DNA of 39,958 nucleotides from Acephala macrosclerotiorum. Taxonomy: Eukaryota; Ascomycota; Leotiomycetes; Helotiales; Mollisiaceae. A program made the position numbers and the translations under genes. The notes under the pieces were generated by a model. It saw only the letters and a list, made by a program, of their open reading frames with translations. It made no database searches and was not told the DNA's origin. This document shows, piece by piece, positions 1 through 12,646 of the stretch (position 1 is the first letter of the stretch; every line of letters starts with the position of its first letter). The DNA lies in assembly GCA_014904845.1 (NCBI GenBank), contig MU119438.1:49285-89242 (forward strand), written 5' to 3'.

Positions 1-165
1 ACCAACTTCAAATGCTTATAAAACGCTCAAATTAAGAGCTTTTGACTTGAAACTTGAAATAGAAATAGATTACTAAAGTCGAAGACTTTGTAGCCCCCCG
101 CAGAAGCGCCCCTGCGAGGCCTGCGGAGCAAAATGTGCATCGAGTATCGAAAGAAACATTTTATA
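1..165. other. Non-mutated flank at the edge of the AT-isochore
   Basis: This stretch has ordinary base composition with C in all contexts, unlike everything up to 4582. A GC-rich patch at 91-130 contains the inverted repeat CCGCAG (98-103) / CTGCGG (121-126) and a second CTGCG at 112-116, so it could fold into a short hairpin. No ORF or RNA gene is recognised. It looks like intergenic DNA bordering the isochore; the change to almost pure A/T occurs within about 40 bases around 130-170. Confidence 0.5.
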
Positions 166-1432
166 AATATAAATTAATAAAATAAATAAATAAAATAATA
201 TAATAAAACAATTAAATAATTAATAATAAAATTTAAAAAATATATAATTTTTTTTTTTTTTTTTTGCGTTTTTTATTTAAAATTATATATTAATAATTTT
301 TATATATTATATTTTAAATATAAATATTTTTATTTTTATTTAAACTTTTTAAAAATTTAATATTTTAATTGAAATTTTTTTTTTAAAATTAAATAATATT
401 ATATTAAAATTTTAAAAATTATTTAATTTTTTGAAATTTTTTTTAATCGTAATTTCGTTTTATTAAAAATTTTTTTAATATAATTAAAAAATAATTATTA
501 TATATAATTTATAAATTTAATATTTATTATAATAATTTTATTATTTTTATATTTTAAAAAAAAATTAAAAATCAAAATTATTATTATTAAAAAAAATTTA
601 TATTAAAATTTTATTAACGATTTTTTTTAAAAATATTTAACGTTTTATTATTAATTTTTTATAATTAAAATTTATTATTAATATTTTTATTAATTCGCTT
701 AAATTAATTTTTAAAAAAATTATAATTATTAAATTTATTAAAATATTTTAATTGTTATTTTATTATAATTATAAAAAATTATATAAAACAATAATAATAA
801 TTTTTTAAAAAATTTTATTTATATTAATATTTTAATTATTAAAATTTAATCGTTTTAAAAAAAAATTCTTTATTTAAAAAATTAAATTTAATATTATAAA
901 ATTTAATTAATAATTTTTTTATTTAAAATTATATTAATTATTAATAGAATTTTTATTATTATATATTTAATTATATTAATTAAAAAACCGTTATAAATAA
1001 AAAGAATTAATAATATATTATTTAAAAAAACGTATAAAATAATTTTTATATTATTATTATTTAATTATAATTTCGTTTTATAATTTTTTTTAATATAATT
1101 TTTAAATTATTAATAAAAATTTTGAAATTTAAATATTATTATAAATAATAAATTGAAAAAATAAATTATATTTATTATATTATTTAATTCGATAAAAATT
1201 AAATTTTAAAAATAAATATTTAAATTAAAATTAAAATTTCGTTTTATTAAAGTTTAAATTAATAAAATATTTATTTAATATTTTAATTCGAATTATTTAA
1301 TTAATAAATATAATTTTTTTTTTATTTAAATCGTAAATTTTTTAAATTAAATATAATTATATAATCGTTATAAAAATAATAAATATTTGTAAAAAAATAA
1401 AATTATAAAATTATATAAATATCGATTTTAAT

Positions 1433-1466
<34 letters not shown>

Positions 1467-4400
1467 TCAATAATTTTATTAATTAATTAATTTTTAAATA
1501 AATAATAAATATAAATATTTAATTTATACATATATATATATATTTAAATATATATTTAAAAAAAAATTAATATCTTATAAATAAATTATAAATAAAATAA
1601 AACAAATTTCATTATATTATATTTTTATTTTTTTATATATATTATAATTAATTTTTATTTATTAATACATTTTATTAATAAATGTAATTAATTTATTTAA
1701 AAATAAACTTTTTTATAAATATATTATATTTATTAATATTTTAATAAATTTTTTAAAAAAATAAAAATTATATTATTAAATATTTAATAATTTTATTTAT
1801 AATAAATCGTAAATTATTAATTATTTTTTTATAAATGTTAAAAATTTTATAAAAATTAAAAATATTTAAATAAAGTTTTAATTTAAAATTTATAAATTAT
1901 ATAAAATTTATTATAATTATATTAATAATAATAATATTTATATTAATAAATATAATATTAAATATTATATAAAATTCGAATTATTAATATTAAATAATAT
2001 AAAAATTTTAAATAAAAATTAATATTATTTTTATAATTTAATAATTAAATATATTATTAAAACGTATAATTTATATTAATATAATTTAATTTAATTTTTT
2101 AAAATTAATTTTAATAATATAATTAAAATTAAAAAAACGTATATATTTTTATAAATATATATTTATATTCTAAAAATTATTATATAATTTAAAAAATTAA
2201 ATTTAATTTTTCGAATTATTATTTATATTTTTAATTTATTCGTTTAATAATATTAATTTATATAAATTATTAAATTTTAATAAATTTATAAAATTAAAAA
2301 ATTAATTTTTTTATAAAAAATATATTATTATTAATAAAAAATTTATAATTTTTATTTAATTATTAAAAATTATTAATTATTAATTTTATTAATTTTTTTT
2401 TTAAAATATTATAATTTTTTTTATAATTTTTATTTATTAAAAAATGAATTATATATAATAAATTATTTATAATTTTGAAAAATAATTTAAAATTTATTTA
2501 TAATTATATTATATACGATTTTTTAAATTGAATTATTTATTTTATATAAATAATATATTAAATTAAAAAAAAAATATTAATCGAATTATAAAAATTTTTT
2601 TTTTTAAAAAATTTTTTAATTTTTAAAATAATATTTTAAATTTAAATTATTAAATAACGTATAAAATATTTTATAATTTTTTAATAAAAATAAAAAAATA
2701 ATATATAAAAATTATAATTAATTTTAAAATTTTATTAATTTAATATTAAATTTTTTGTATATTATTATTTTTATCGTTTATAAATATATTAAAAATATAT
2801 ATAATAAATTTATTATTAATATTAATATAAAATTATTAATAAGTTAATAAAAATAATAAAAAAAAATTTTCAATTAAAAAAAAAACATTAAAATAAAATA
2901 TATTATAAATTATTTTAATTAAAATTAATAATTATAATAATTTGAATTTTAAAAAAAAATATTAAAAAAATTAATTTAAAAATCTATTATTAATTTTCGT
3001 TTTTTTTTAGTATTTATAAATTATTTTTCGTATTAATATTTTTATTTTTTTAATTTATATTATTATAATATTAAATAAAATTATTTTCGATTTTAAAAAA
3101 TTTAATATAACGTTAAATTTATTATATATAATTTTTTTTTATATATAAAATATACGTTTTATTATATTTTTTTAAAATTAAATAAAAAATTTTTTATTTA
3201 TAATTTTAATATTTATTTGTTTTTTAAATAAATATTTTATAATTATATTAAAAATAATTATAATATTTTAAAATTAAAAAATAATTATATATTTAAATTT
3301 AAAAAATAAAAAATTATATAAAATATATAATAATTTTATTTTTAATTTTATAAAATTAATAAAATTAATAAATTTTTTATAATTTAAAAAAAATTAAAAA
3401 AAAAAATAATTTATTTTTAAAAAGAATATAAAATTATATAATTATATAATAAACTTTTTTTTTATTTTATATTTTTATTTAATATATAATATATTTTAAT
3501 TTTTTTTTAAAAATTTTTTTTTTAATAATATTTGTAATATTAAATTTTTTTTTTATTTTTAATATAAAAATTTAATATTAAAATTATTATTATTATTTTT
3601 TTTTTATAAAATTTTATATATAACGTTTTTTAAAATATTTTTTAAAATTATAAATATTTTATTAAATATAAATTAATATATATAATTAAAATAAAAAATT
3701 TAAATTTAAATTTTTATTTAAAAATAAAAATTTTAATAAAAAAAATTATTAATATTAACGCGATTATATAATTCGTATAATAATAATTAATTCGATTTAA
3801 TTAATAAATTAAATAATTTAAAAAATTAATTAAATAAAATAAAAATAAATTTAATTTAATTAATAAATAAAATATTTTAAAAAATTAAATAAAAATATAT
3901 AAAAAAATAAAAAATAATAAATTAATATAATAAAATAAATATTTAAATAATAATTGAAATTATATTTATAATATATATTAAATATTTTAAAACGAATTTA
4001 AAAAAAATTTATATATTAAAAATTACTTTTATTAATATAAAATTCGTTATTATTAAAAAAAATTAAATAATTTCTAATATATAAATTATGAAAATTCGTT
4101 AATATTTTATTTTTAATTTAATATAATATAATTAATAATATTTAAAATTATTATAAATATTTTTTAAATATTTTATTTTTATTTTAAAATAATTAATATT
4201 ATTTTAAAAATTTTTATTAAATTCGTATAATATATTATTAAATTGAAAATAATAATTATAATTATTATTAAAATAAAAATAATAATAATAAATATATAAA
4301 AAAAAAATTTAAAAAAATTTATTTTAAATTAAAAATTAAATTTTAAATTTAATTTAAATTTAATTTTAAATAAATTTTTTTTATAATTTAAATATTATTA

Positions 4401-4577
4401 TTAATAATTAAAAATCGAAAATAATTCAATATTAATTTTAATATAAAAATAAAATAATTAAAAATTAAAAATAATTAATTAATTATTAATTTTTTTAATT
4501 AATAAAAATATTTGTTTTTTATTAATTTAATATTATATTTTTTTATTATATTATATATTAAAATTTTTATAATAATA
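166..4577. other. Deeply mutated AT-rich DNA, unclassified
   Basis: This is about 4.4 kb of almost only A and T. The few C and G residues are nearly all in CpG (for example the CGs near 265, 449, 3759, 3773). An 18-base T run lies at 248-265. There is no ORF, no recognisable LTR and no readable protein remnant. The pattern is what exhaustive RIP of an old transposon would leave, but the source family cannot be read. Element 1 was inserted at its right end. Confidence 0.6.
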
Positions 4578-4582
4578 ATAAT

Positions 4583-4790
4583 TGTGAGTACAATATTAGT
4601 TTAGTAGTCACGTGCGGTACTAGGCCAGATCGGGACTAGCGCCGCTTGCGCTAGAGTTGAAATTATATTTTTCAATTTTTGCGCGCTTATTAAATTTAAA
4701 ACTAACAATCAATCAACGAATTATTCAATTTATTTATTTATTTCGTTTTTAATTTATTATTAGTAAGAAGTATTTCTAATAATATTAATA
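4583..4790 (+). repeat. 5' LTR of element 1
   Basis: The LTR is 208 bp, starts TGTGAG and ends in ATA, originally probably ACA. It carries a GC-rich core at 4607-4654 with the palindrome CACGTG and the inverted repeat CTAGCGC/GCGCTAG, followed by the AATTGAG-like / TCAATT inverted repeat. It aligns along its length with the two 209-bp LTRs of element 2, with differences mainly transitions. The sequence after it (4791 on) is the conserved leader start also seen in elements 2, 3 and 4. Confidence 0.9.
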
Positions 4791-5699
4791 CTAATTAGTA
4801 GTTATTCAATTAATTACGAAATAGTTAGATTTCTATTTAAAAAAGATTAATTTATAAAAGAAAATAAATTCTTTAAATAGTTTACTCTTTGTAAAAAAAA
4901 TGCTTAGAATAATTAATGTACTTTCGAAAGAATAAAAATCTATAAGAATTCTCTTGTAGAAACGTGTTGAAAATATCGAGACTATTAAAAATTTAAAAAA
5001 AACAATACGAAAACGATTTTAAGTTTGTATTTATTTTTTAAATTTGCGTTTACTACGCAAAATAATAATGTTTACGAAAGACGAATAGAAAAACGCGAAA
5101 GCGATTTTAAATTTATATTAATTTATTTGAATTTACGTTAAAAACGAATTTTCAAAAGAAATTTTATATTTTTATTCGTTGTTTGATTAAAAATATATAA
5201 ATATTAATAATAATATTTACTCGAACTCGAATTAAAACTTTCAATTTTTTTATTATTTATTACGTAATTATTTCTCAAAATAACGAATTTATTTAAAATC
5301 AAATTTTTTTACAATAAAAACAAATAAAAAAAAAATTTCGATTTTATAAACAATAAAAATTTTAATAAAATAATATTGAATAAATATATTTTTTATCGCT
5401 TTAAAGTATATAAAAAGAAAAAATACTTTGATTGTAATCTATAAAAATATTTTTAAAAAAACTTTAAAAATTGCTCGTAAAAATTTTTACGTTTAATATA
5501 TAAAAATTTTATACGTCGTTTACGAGACTTTTTACGTATTTACAAAGTTTAAATATTGAAAAATAGAAAGTTTATTATTGATAATTTGAAAAAAGTTTTT
5601 TAATAAAAAGAATTTTATAAATAAATACAAATAGAAATCGTCGATTAATTAAAAAATAAATTTTTTTTTTTTCGATAAAATCGATTAATTTAATTAATA

Positions 5700-6900
5700 A
5701 ATCAAAGTATTTTAATACTAGTATTTAATAATCAAAATATAATTACTTTTACGATTTCAATTATTAGTACGAATTTTTTTACTACGAATACGACTATTTT
5801 TATGAATATTTTTTATATTTCTTTTATTACAATTTTTTCTATAAATACGAATTTGTTTAATATAATATAAAATACTCAATTTATTTACTAATAATTTTTT
5901 TAATAATAATCGAATCAATATAATAATTCATAGAATATTTTTATTAAATTACTTATAAATTTAATAAAAATTTATATCGATAATAAAAAATATAATAGAA
6001 AATTATACGACATTTTTAATTACAAATTATCGATTTTTTATAATTATTATAATAAAATCGAATTATTTTAAGATTAATATAATAAAGTATTTTTTATTAA
6101 TTTTATAAAACGTATAAATACGTTTTATTTCGATAAATTTTGAAAAAGAAATTTCGATTTTATTATATTAATAACAATAATAAAAATTTATTTTAAGATT
6201 AAAAAAATTACTAATTATATATGTTTTTATAAAAAAAAACAATATTAGTAAAAATTATTACAATTAATTTAATAAAAATTAAATTGAAATATTTACAAAT
6301 ACTTTTTAATTAATTTTAAAAAATTTAATTAAATTTATTATTAAAATATTAAACAAAATATAATTTGCGAGATCAAATTATTAGCGTTTATCGAAATATT
6401 AAAAAATGCAATTTTACTTTTTACAAATTCGCTAGTACTTTTAAAAGTATTTACATTAAATTGCGATTAATAGTAAATACTGCGACGCGATCACGTAAAA
6501 CACAGTAATATAGTTTAAATTCTATTTTTTAAAATCAAAAGAAAAACGAATTCGATTAAAATTAAATCGATCGTACTTATAGAGAATAAAATAAAGAACG
6601 CAATCGAATATAAAATCGAGAATATTGAAATCGAAAAATTTTTCGAAGTAAATATCGTAAAAATTATAGATTTTAAGAAAAATTATATTAAAAGAAATAC
6701 TATATTTGTAGTAAATCGAAATACTAATTAATAAAATATATAATAAAAAAGCGATAATAAATATTTGTAAAATTTTAATAGTAAATTCAATATACGATAA
6801 ATCGAGATATTATAACAATTTATTATTAGAATTTTTTTACTAAAATCGAAAAAATAAAAAATTTATTAAAAAATAATCAAATAATAAAAATTGATTAATT
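5700..6900 (+). pseudogene. gag: Decayed gag of element 1
   Basis: This region lies between the leader and integrase, where copia elements encode the capsid-like Gag. The readable piece is a zinc-knuckle remnant at 6698-6745, translating YYICSKSKY-stop-LIKY. It matches in spacing the C-x-x-C-G-K-x-G-C-W-S-x-K-H type knuckle of fungal copia Gag, with the first Cys changed to Tyr and Trp to a stop, both expected from G-to-A change. The limits of gag are estimates. No continuous frame survives. Confidence 0.55.
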
Positions 6901-7639
6901 ACTAATAAATATAAAAATAAAAAACGAAAATAAAAACTATTTTATTGAGTTTAAAGAAATTAATAATATATAAACAATAATTATTTTAAATAATTAATTT
7001 ACTCGTTATATTATTACGAGGAAAAATATATTTAATATTTTATTATTATAGTTTGAATTATTTGAATCGAATTAATATTTATTTTTTATTTTCGAAAATC
7101 GATATTTTTCAAAGATTTTTCAAGAAATTATATCGAATAATAAAATCGTCGAAATATCAATTACTAGTTAATTGCAATTTATAGTACTACGAAAACTTGA
7201 TATTAACGTTTGATTAAATATATTTACGATTGAAGTTTATAAAATTCGCTTTAATAAAAATATTATTTTATCGTAAAAAATTATTTGAATCGATATTTTA
7301 TTAAGTATTATTACTTTTTATATTGTTTTTACAAATATTTTTTTTTATTTTATATTTAAAATATAAATACTATAAATATAAAATTCGACAATTTAAAGAA
7401 TATTTTGATTTAAAAAAATAAAATCGTTTTTATTATAAGAAAATAAAATCACTTATAAATATTATTGTATTAATCAAAGAAAAATTTAATTTGAAATTAT
7501 TTTATTAATATAAAATTATATTAATTATATAAACGTTTTAATTACTTATCGATACAACGTTTTATAAAAGTTTTTTAACGAACTAATTATAATATAAATA
7601 TTAAATATATTTAATATTTTACTAAATATTGTTATTACT

Positions 7640-8360
7640 ATCAAATGTATAAATAATTATTTGAAAAATTCAAATTTACTTTATAAAATAATTATAAATT
7701 CAATTATTCGATTATTGTTAATATTTTATATTTAAATAAAAAATCAATTTTACAAATAGTAAATTCGTTTACAGTATTTCAAATTATTAAATTTATAAAA
7801 AATATATCTACAAAAATAATATAGAATATACTACGTATATATTGAATCGATATATATTAAAAACTATCGAATTATATCGTTTATAATATTAAAAAGAATT
7901 TTTCGTTTATAGAGTTTTAATAAAACATTAAAACAATAGTAATTGAAATTAAAAAAGTATTTATTGAAACTTATAATAGTATGAAAAAAGTAAAAAAATA
8001 TTACATTTTATTATATCGAGTTTATAAAATCATTTACGACGAATTAATCGAGAAATAAATCAATAAAAATATAATTTTACAAATAATAATTAAAATTGTC
8101 AATAATTCGATAAAATCGAACGATATTGTATTTACGTTATTAGTTTTTGAAGTATATTTTAAAATGACTAGTAACGACGTATTGTCGTTATTAATTATTA
8201 AAAGAATTGAAACAATTCGAGTAATTACTAAAGAAATACGTCGTTTATATATTTAATATCAAATTAACGACGCGTTTTCAATGAAAAACAATTTAAATAC
8301 GAAATCTATATTAGATCTATTAATTCTATTTAAAGTACGCGTTTGACGTAAAAAAAATAA
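7640..8360 (+). pseudogene. pol: Decayed integrase of element 1
   Basis: The remnant is readable in one frame for several hundred bases. At 7711 the translation runs IIVNILYLNKKSILQIV, matching the start of the copia integrase core; the first catalytic Asp is Asn here (7720-7722) but is still Asp in element 2 (GTCGAC at 16863-16868). The block around the catalytic Glu reads FIETYNSMKKVKKYY from 7960, where family members have an H-N-S-x-x-K-V-E-R-Y-H motif. Downstream, 8100-8340 translates as the conserved C-terminal part, including LLVFEVYFKMTSNDVLS. In-frame stops are scattered through it. The function would have been integration of the cDNA copy. Confidence 0.85.
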
Positions 8361-8899
8361 ATAAAAAAAATTATACAAATTATTAGTAATTGATAAAAAA
8401 ACATATATAATTAATATATTTTATAAATCGATTAATTTTTGTTTAACGATTATCAAATTTTATTATACGAAAAAAAAAGTATTAAAGATTTATAATCGAA
8501 TTAATAATTAAAAAAATAATTAAAAAAATCAAAAAAAAACTTTTTGATTTTTTTAATCGAACGAAATAAACGAAAAACTAATTAAAAAACGTAATTAAAA
8601 ATACTTAAAAAAATCACGAAATAAAAACGTGTATAATAAGAAATTTAAATAAAATAAATATTATAATTTTATTGAGAATAACGAAAAAAATTACGAAAAT
8701 TTCAACGATTAATTTTTTATTATTATTATTAAAAAAATTAAAATCTTTATAGTCTTTATAACAAATAAAAAAAAAAAGCGATATAGAATTATTATTAAAA
8801 TTACAAAAAAAAAATATAATTACAATTTTTAAACAATTATTCGAAGCGTTTTAAAAAAAAAAAATCGATAATTTAATTGTAAGAAAATTTTTTAATTTC

Positions 8900-9545
8900 A
8901 TTTAATACGATTTTAGTAAATATATTAAAATTCGAATTTTTAATTCGAGATTAATTAATAAGATCAAAAATAAAACTATTGATATTTTCTACGAGAAATC
9001 GAAATTAATAATCTAAAAATATAATAACGAAAAAAAAAAAAAAAATTTTACGCAATTTTTAATAATACAAAAAATTAATCAACGATTGATTATCGCTTTA
9101 ATACTTTTTTTAATTTAATTTGCAAATAAAAAAATTAAAATGTGATTTCGTAATATTATTTAAACTTATATTCAATTTATAATAAACTTTTAACGATTTA
9201 TATTAATATATTTATCGAAAAAAATTTACTATTTATATTTATTAAATACGATTATAATTATTTTAAAACTTTTGTATAAAATTATAAAAATAAAAATATA
9301 TTAATAAACTACGTATTACAAATATTATAAAAAAAAACTATTTGTAATTATATCGATATACGATTTTTATTTTCTAATTACGATTATTAAAAGATTTTTC
9401 GACGTTATTAAAATGTAAATCGACGATACGTTTATACTAGTAGAAAAAGGATTTTCTATTTTCGAAAAAAACGAATTCAATAAAATTAAACTTTTGATCA
9501 AATTTAAAAAGATTTTAATACTAGAGACACTATTGATTTTCAATA
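8900..9545 (+). pseudogene. pol: Decayed reverse transcriptase of element 1
   Basis: The region shortly before the active site reads ISIYDFYFLIT (9350-9382), corresponding to the S-T-Y-D-P-C-x-L block of fungal copia RTs. The active-site motif IDDT is at 9419-9430, with both catalytic Asp codons intact, preceded by a stop where element 2 has Gln. It is followed by FILVEKGFSIFEKNEF, the usual continuation after the catalytic pair. The N-terminal limit is approximate. The frame is otherwise littered with stops. Confidence 0.88.
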
Positions 9546-9844
9546 AATGCGTTTTAATTTAATTTGAAAATACAGTTTAATTACAATAAAAAGACTAAAA
9601 TAAAAAGATTAAATTAGTAAATATTAAATCATTTAATTTTCAAATTAAATATTGAAAACAACGAATTAAAAAAATTTATATTATTACAATTTGTTAATTT
9701 AAAGCAATTTTCGATTTGTTTATTACTATTTAATACTAAAATTCAACGAAAAAAAAAATTGTTATATTAAATAAGAAATTGAAATAATAAATTAAAAATT
9801 TAAATCGAAAATTCAAATATATTATTTTCAATTTGTTTATAGTG

Positions 9845-10345
9845 AAATTTTTCGTTTTTGTCGATAATTTATTTGTAAACAATAAAAATTTTATTTTTAG
9901 ATTGAATATAAAATTATTTTAACAAATAAATATCAATTGAACGATAAAAAATTCGAGATCAAAAGAAATCTCATTTATTATAATTCTATTAAAAGTAAAC
10001 GCATTATTAAAAGCGTTTTAATTTCTGAGATATATAGTATAATAAAAAGAGTCGATATAGTAATTGCAATCGAATTTACTATTAATATAATTATTTAATA
10101 ATTCGATTTCTTTAAAATCTCGATAAGCGTTTGTATAAACTTATATTCGCTATACGAGTATTTAATCAAACTAGAAACTACTAAAGAAAAACGTCTTATA
10201 ATCAATATTATAATTTTTTGTTAATCGTATAAACGTAAAAAATTATAAAAAATTCGATAAATTAACGATTAAAATAATCTAACGAATATTATAATAAAAT
10301 CAATATCTAATAAAACTTTAAAAAAGTTTTTAAATACGAATTATT
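9845..10345 (+). pseudogene. pol: Decayed RNase H of element 1
   Basis: Three blocks of a copia-type RNase H can be read. VFVDNLFVNNKNF at 9854 holds the first catalytic Asp (9863-9865). NSIKSKRIIKSVLISEIY at 9982 holds the Glu. VCINLYSLYEYLIKLETTKE from 10129 matches the third Asp block, with that Asp changed to Asn at 10138-10140. The first block is in a different frame from the other two, so an indel lies between 9866 and 9969. A C-terminal N-N-L-T-N-I-I-I-K-S segment near 10270-10310 matches the family's D-N-P-A-D-A-x-T-K-S ending. Confidence 0.9.
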
Positions 10346-10541
10346 TTAAAATTCGAATAAAAAAAGAATTAAAAAAAAAGAAAACAATAAAAATAGCGCA
10401 AAGAATTAAAAAGAATACTTATTAAAAAAAAATAAAAAATTTTTTTTTTTGTATTATATTTCGAATTTTATAATTATTTGATTTATAAAACTAAAAAAAA
10501 GAGAATTATTTCAATCTCGACACTTATAACTCTCGACGAAT

Positions 10542-10579
10542 TTTGAGAACAACGCTAGTCTATTAGCGTTGTTCTCAAA
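10542..10579 (+). other. Conserved 3' UTR hairpin of element 1
   Basis: This is a perfect 16-bp inverted repeat: left arm 10542-10557 (TTTGAGAACAACGCTA), six-base loop GTCTAT, right arm 10564-10579. It lies about 135 bp before the 3' LTR, after the end of RNase H. The same structure occurs at the equivalent place in element 2 (13961-13998) and in non-autonomous element 3 (30180-30217). It is followed by a shared AATCACATGA-like segment. It could act in RNA dimerisation, packaging or stability; that role is inference. Confidence 0.75.
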
Positions 10580-10714
10580 GTTTAATCACATGATTTTTGT
10601 ATTAAAATATTAGCGAGTTTTACGTATTAACGAATTACGATAAAAAAAAAAAATAATAGCGTCTTTTAAATAATTGAATTAAATTAATTTTTATTACAAA
10701 AAAAGAATTACTAG

Positions 10715-10914
10715 TATAAGTACAATATTAGTTTAATAGTCACGTGCGGCACTAGGCCAGATCGGGATTAGCGTCGCTTGCACTAAAATTGAGATTATAT
10801 TTTTCAATTTTTGCGCGTTTACTAGATTTAAAATTAATAATCAATCAATGAATTATTTAATTTATTTGTTTATTTCGTTTTTGATTTATTATTAATAATA
10901 ATAAAAAATTAATA
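10715..10914 (+). repeat. 3' LTR of element 1
   Basis: It starts TATAAGTACA, with the same GC-rich core as the 5' LTR at 10739-10786. The last 30 bases diverge from the 5' LTR and seem to lack about 8 bp; the end at 10914 is chosen because it gives an ATTAATA terminus followed by the target duplication. A purine-rich tract (AAAAAAAGAA, within 10698-10708) shortly upstream is the probable polypurine tract for plus-strand priming. Confidence 0.8.
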
Positions 10915-10919
10915 ATAAT

Positions 10920-12646
10920 ATAAAAATAATATTAATTTTTAAATTTATAATAATAATAATAATAATAATAAAAATTATAAATTATTTTTATTTTTATTTT
11001 TATTTTATAATTAATAAATAAAAATAATAATTAATAATAATTAATTATTAATATTTAAATTAACGATAAAATTATTTTATTATAATAAAAATAAAAAATA
11101 AAAATAAAAATTATATTAATAATAAAAATTAAAAAATATAATTTATATTAAAAATAAAAAATAATAATAATAATAATAATTAATTAATTTATAAAAGATT
11201 TTTTAAAATAAAACGATTATATAAATATTATAATTAAAATTTAAAATAAAAATAATAAAATAAAATAAATAATTAAATAAAAATATATATATTTAATAAA
11301 TAATTAATATAAATTATTATATATTATATTNNNNNNNNNNNNNNNNNNNNNNNNNNNNNNNNNNNNNNNNNNNNNNNNNNNNNNNNNNNNNNNNNNNNNN
11401 NNNNNNNNNNNNNNNNNNNNNNNNNNNNNNNNNNNNNNNNNNNNNNNNNNNNNNNNNNNNNNNNNNNNNNNNNNNNNNNNNNNNNNNNNNNNNNNNNNNN
11501 NNNNNNNNNNNNNNNNNNNNNNNNNNNNNNNNNNNNNNNNNNNNNNNNNNNNNNNNNNNNNNNNNNNNNNNNNNNNNNNNNNNNNNNNNNNNNNNNNNNN
11601 NNNNNNNNNNNNNNNNNNNNATAATAATAAATTAAATTAATAATTTGAATATATTTATTATTTTTAAAAAAATTTATATTAAATATATTATAATATTTAT
11701 ATTTATAAAAATTAAATAATAATAATAAATTTATATAAATAAATTTAATTATTTTAATAAATAAATATATTTTAAAAATTTAAAAATTTTTAATTTAATA
11801 ATTATAAAAATAATTAATTTAATTTAATAAAAAATATTATATTTTATAATTATTTTAAAATAAATATTTATTAAAAATTTTTTAATTTTTTATAAAATTT
11901 ATAAAATAAAATATATATTAAATAAAAAAAAATAAAAAAAAAAACTTTTATTAATTAATTTATTTATAAGTCGACGAATTAATTTTTTTAAATAAAATAT
12001 TTTTTTTTAATATAAAATATAATAAATAATTTAAAATTTTAAATAATAATACGATTTTAATTTTAATAAAAAAAAGTTTATAATTAAATTTATAAATTAT
12101 AAAAAAAAAATCATTTTTATTATTATTTATAATTAAAAATTAAAATAATTTTTTTATAATAAAATCGAAAAAAAAAAATTTATATTAATTTTTTATTAAT
12201 TATAATATTTTTAAAACGATTAAATTTAATAAAAAATTTTATAATTCAAAATAATTTTTTCGAATTTAATTTTTAATTATTAAATATAAATTTTTTAATT
12301 TTTTATTAAAAAAATATTATTATTATTATTTATATTAATAATTTTAAAAATTATATTAAATATTAATTTTAAATATTTAATTTTAAATTATATTATTTTT
12401 ATTTTAAAATAAAAATTAAACAAAATTATTAAAATTATATTTTTTATATTTTATTTTATATTTTAATAAAAAATTTTAATTATTTTATTTTTATTAATAT
12501 TTATTATTAAATTAATAATTATTATTAATATTAATATTAATTTATAATTAATTTTTATATATATATTATATTTAATATATAATTCGATTTAATATTTATA
12601 ATTTTAATTATAAATTAATTTTTTTTTTAATTTATATATTTATTAT
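10920..12646. other. Deeply mutated AT-rich DNA with an assembly gap
   Basis: Almost pure A/T with residual CpG, comparable to the left flank. There are simple repeats (AAT)n near 10950 and 11160. A run of 290 N at 11331-11620 is an assembly gap of probably estimated size. Nothing classifiable is seen; it is the spacer between element 1 and copy C. Confidence 0.6.

Larger units (their letters stand above)
4583..10914 (+). mobile_element. Element 1: full-length Ty1/copia LTR retrotransposon, inactivated by RIP
   Basis: A 6.3-kb element is bounded by direct LTRs (4583-4790 and about 10715-10914). The likely 5-bp target duplication is ATAAT at 4578-4582 and 10915-10919; the right copy lies in low-complexity sequence, so that end is less certain. 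The 5' LTR begins TGTGAGTACA; the 3' copy reads TATAAGTACA, a G-to-A change. Internal remnants run gag zinc knuckle (about 6.7 kb), integrase (7.6-8.4 kb), reverse transcriptase (9.0-9.5 kb) and RNase H (9.85-10.35 kb). That order, integrase before RT, defines Ty1/copia. All reading frames are broken by stops and small indels. It is the same family as element 2, in the opposite orientation. Confidence 0.92.

Noticed and set aside
166..4577. Mitochondrial or apicomplexan DNA, suggested by the very high A/T
   Set aside because: No mitochondrial genes or tRNAs are seen, and the neighbouring elements are fungal-type LTR retrotransposons with transition-only decay and CpG retention, which indicates RIP of nuclear repeats.
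9854..9890. VFVDNLFVNN as the Y-V-D-D active site of reverse transcriptase
   Set aside because: It is only about 90 codons before the last RNase H block, too close for the RT active site. The IDDT motif at 9419 and its flanks fit RT, and this block fits the start of RNase H.
10930..11200. (AAT)n and related simple repeats as a functional array
   Set aside because: Short A/T microsatellites are expected by chance in DNA with almost no G or C.
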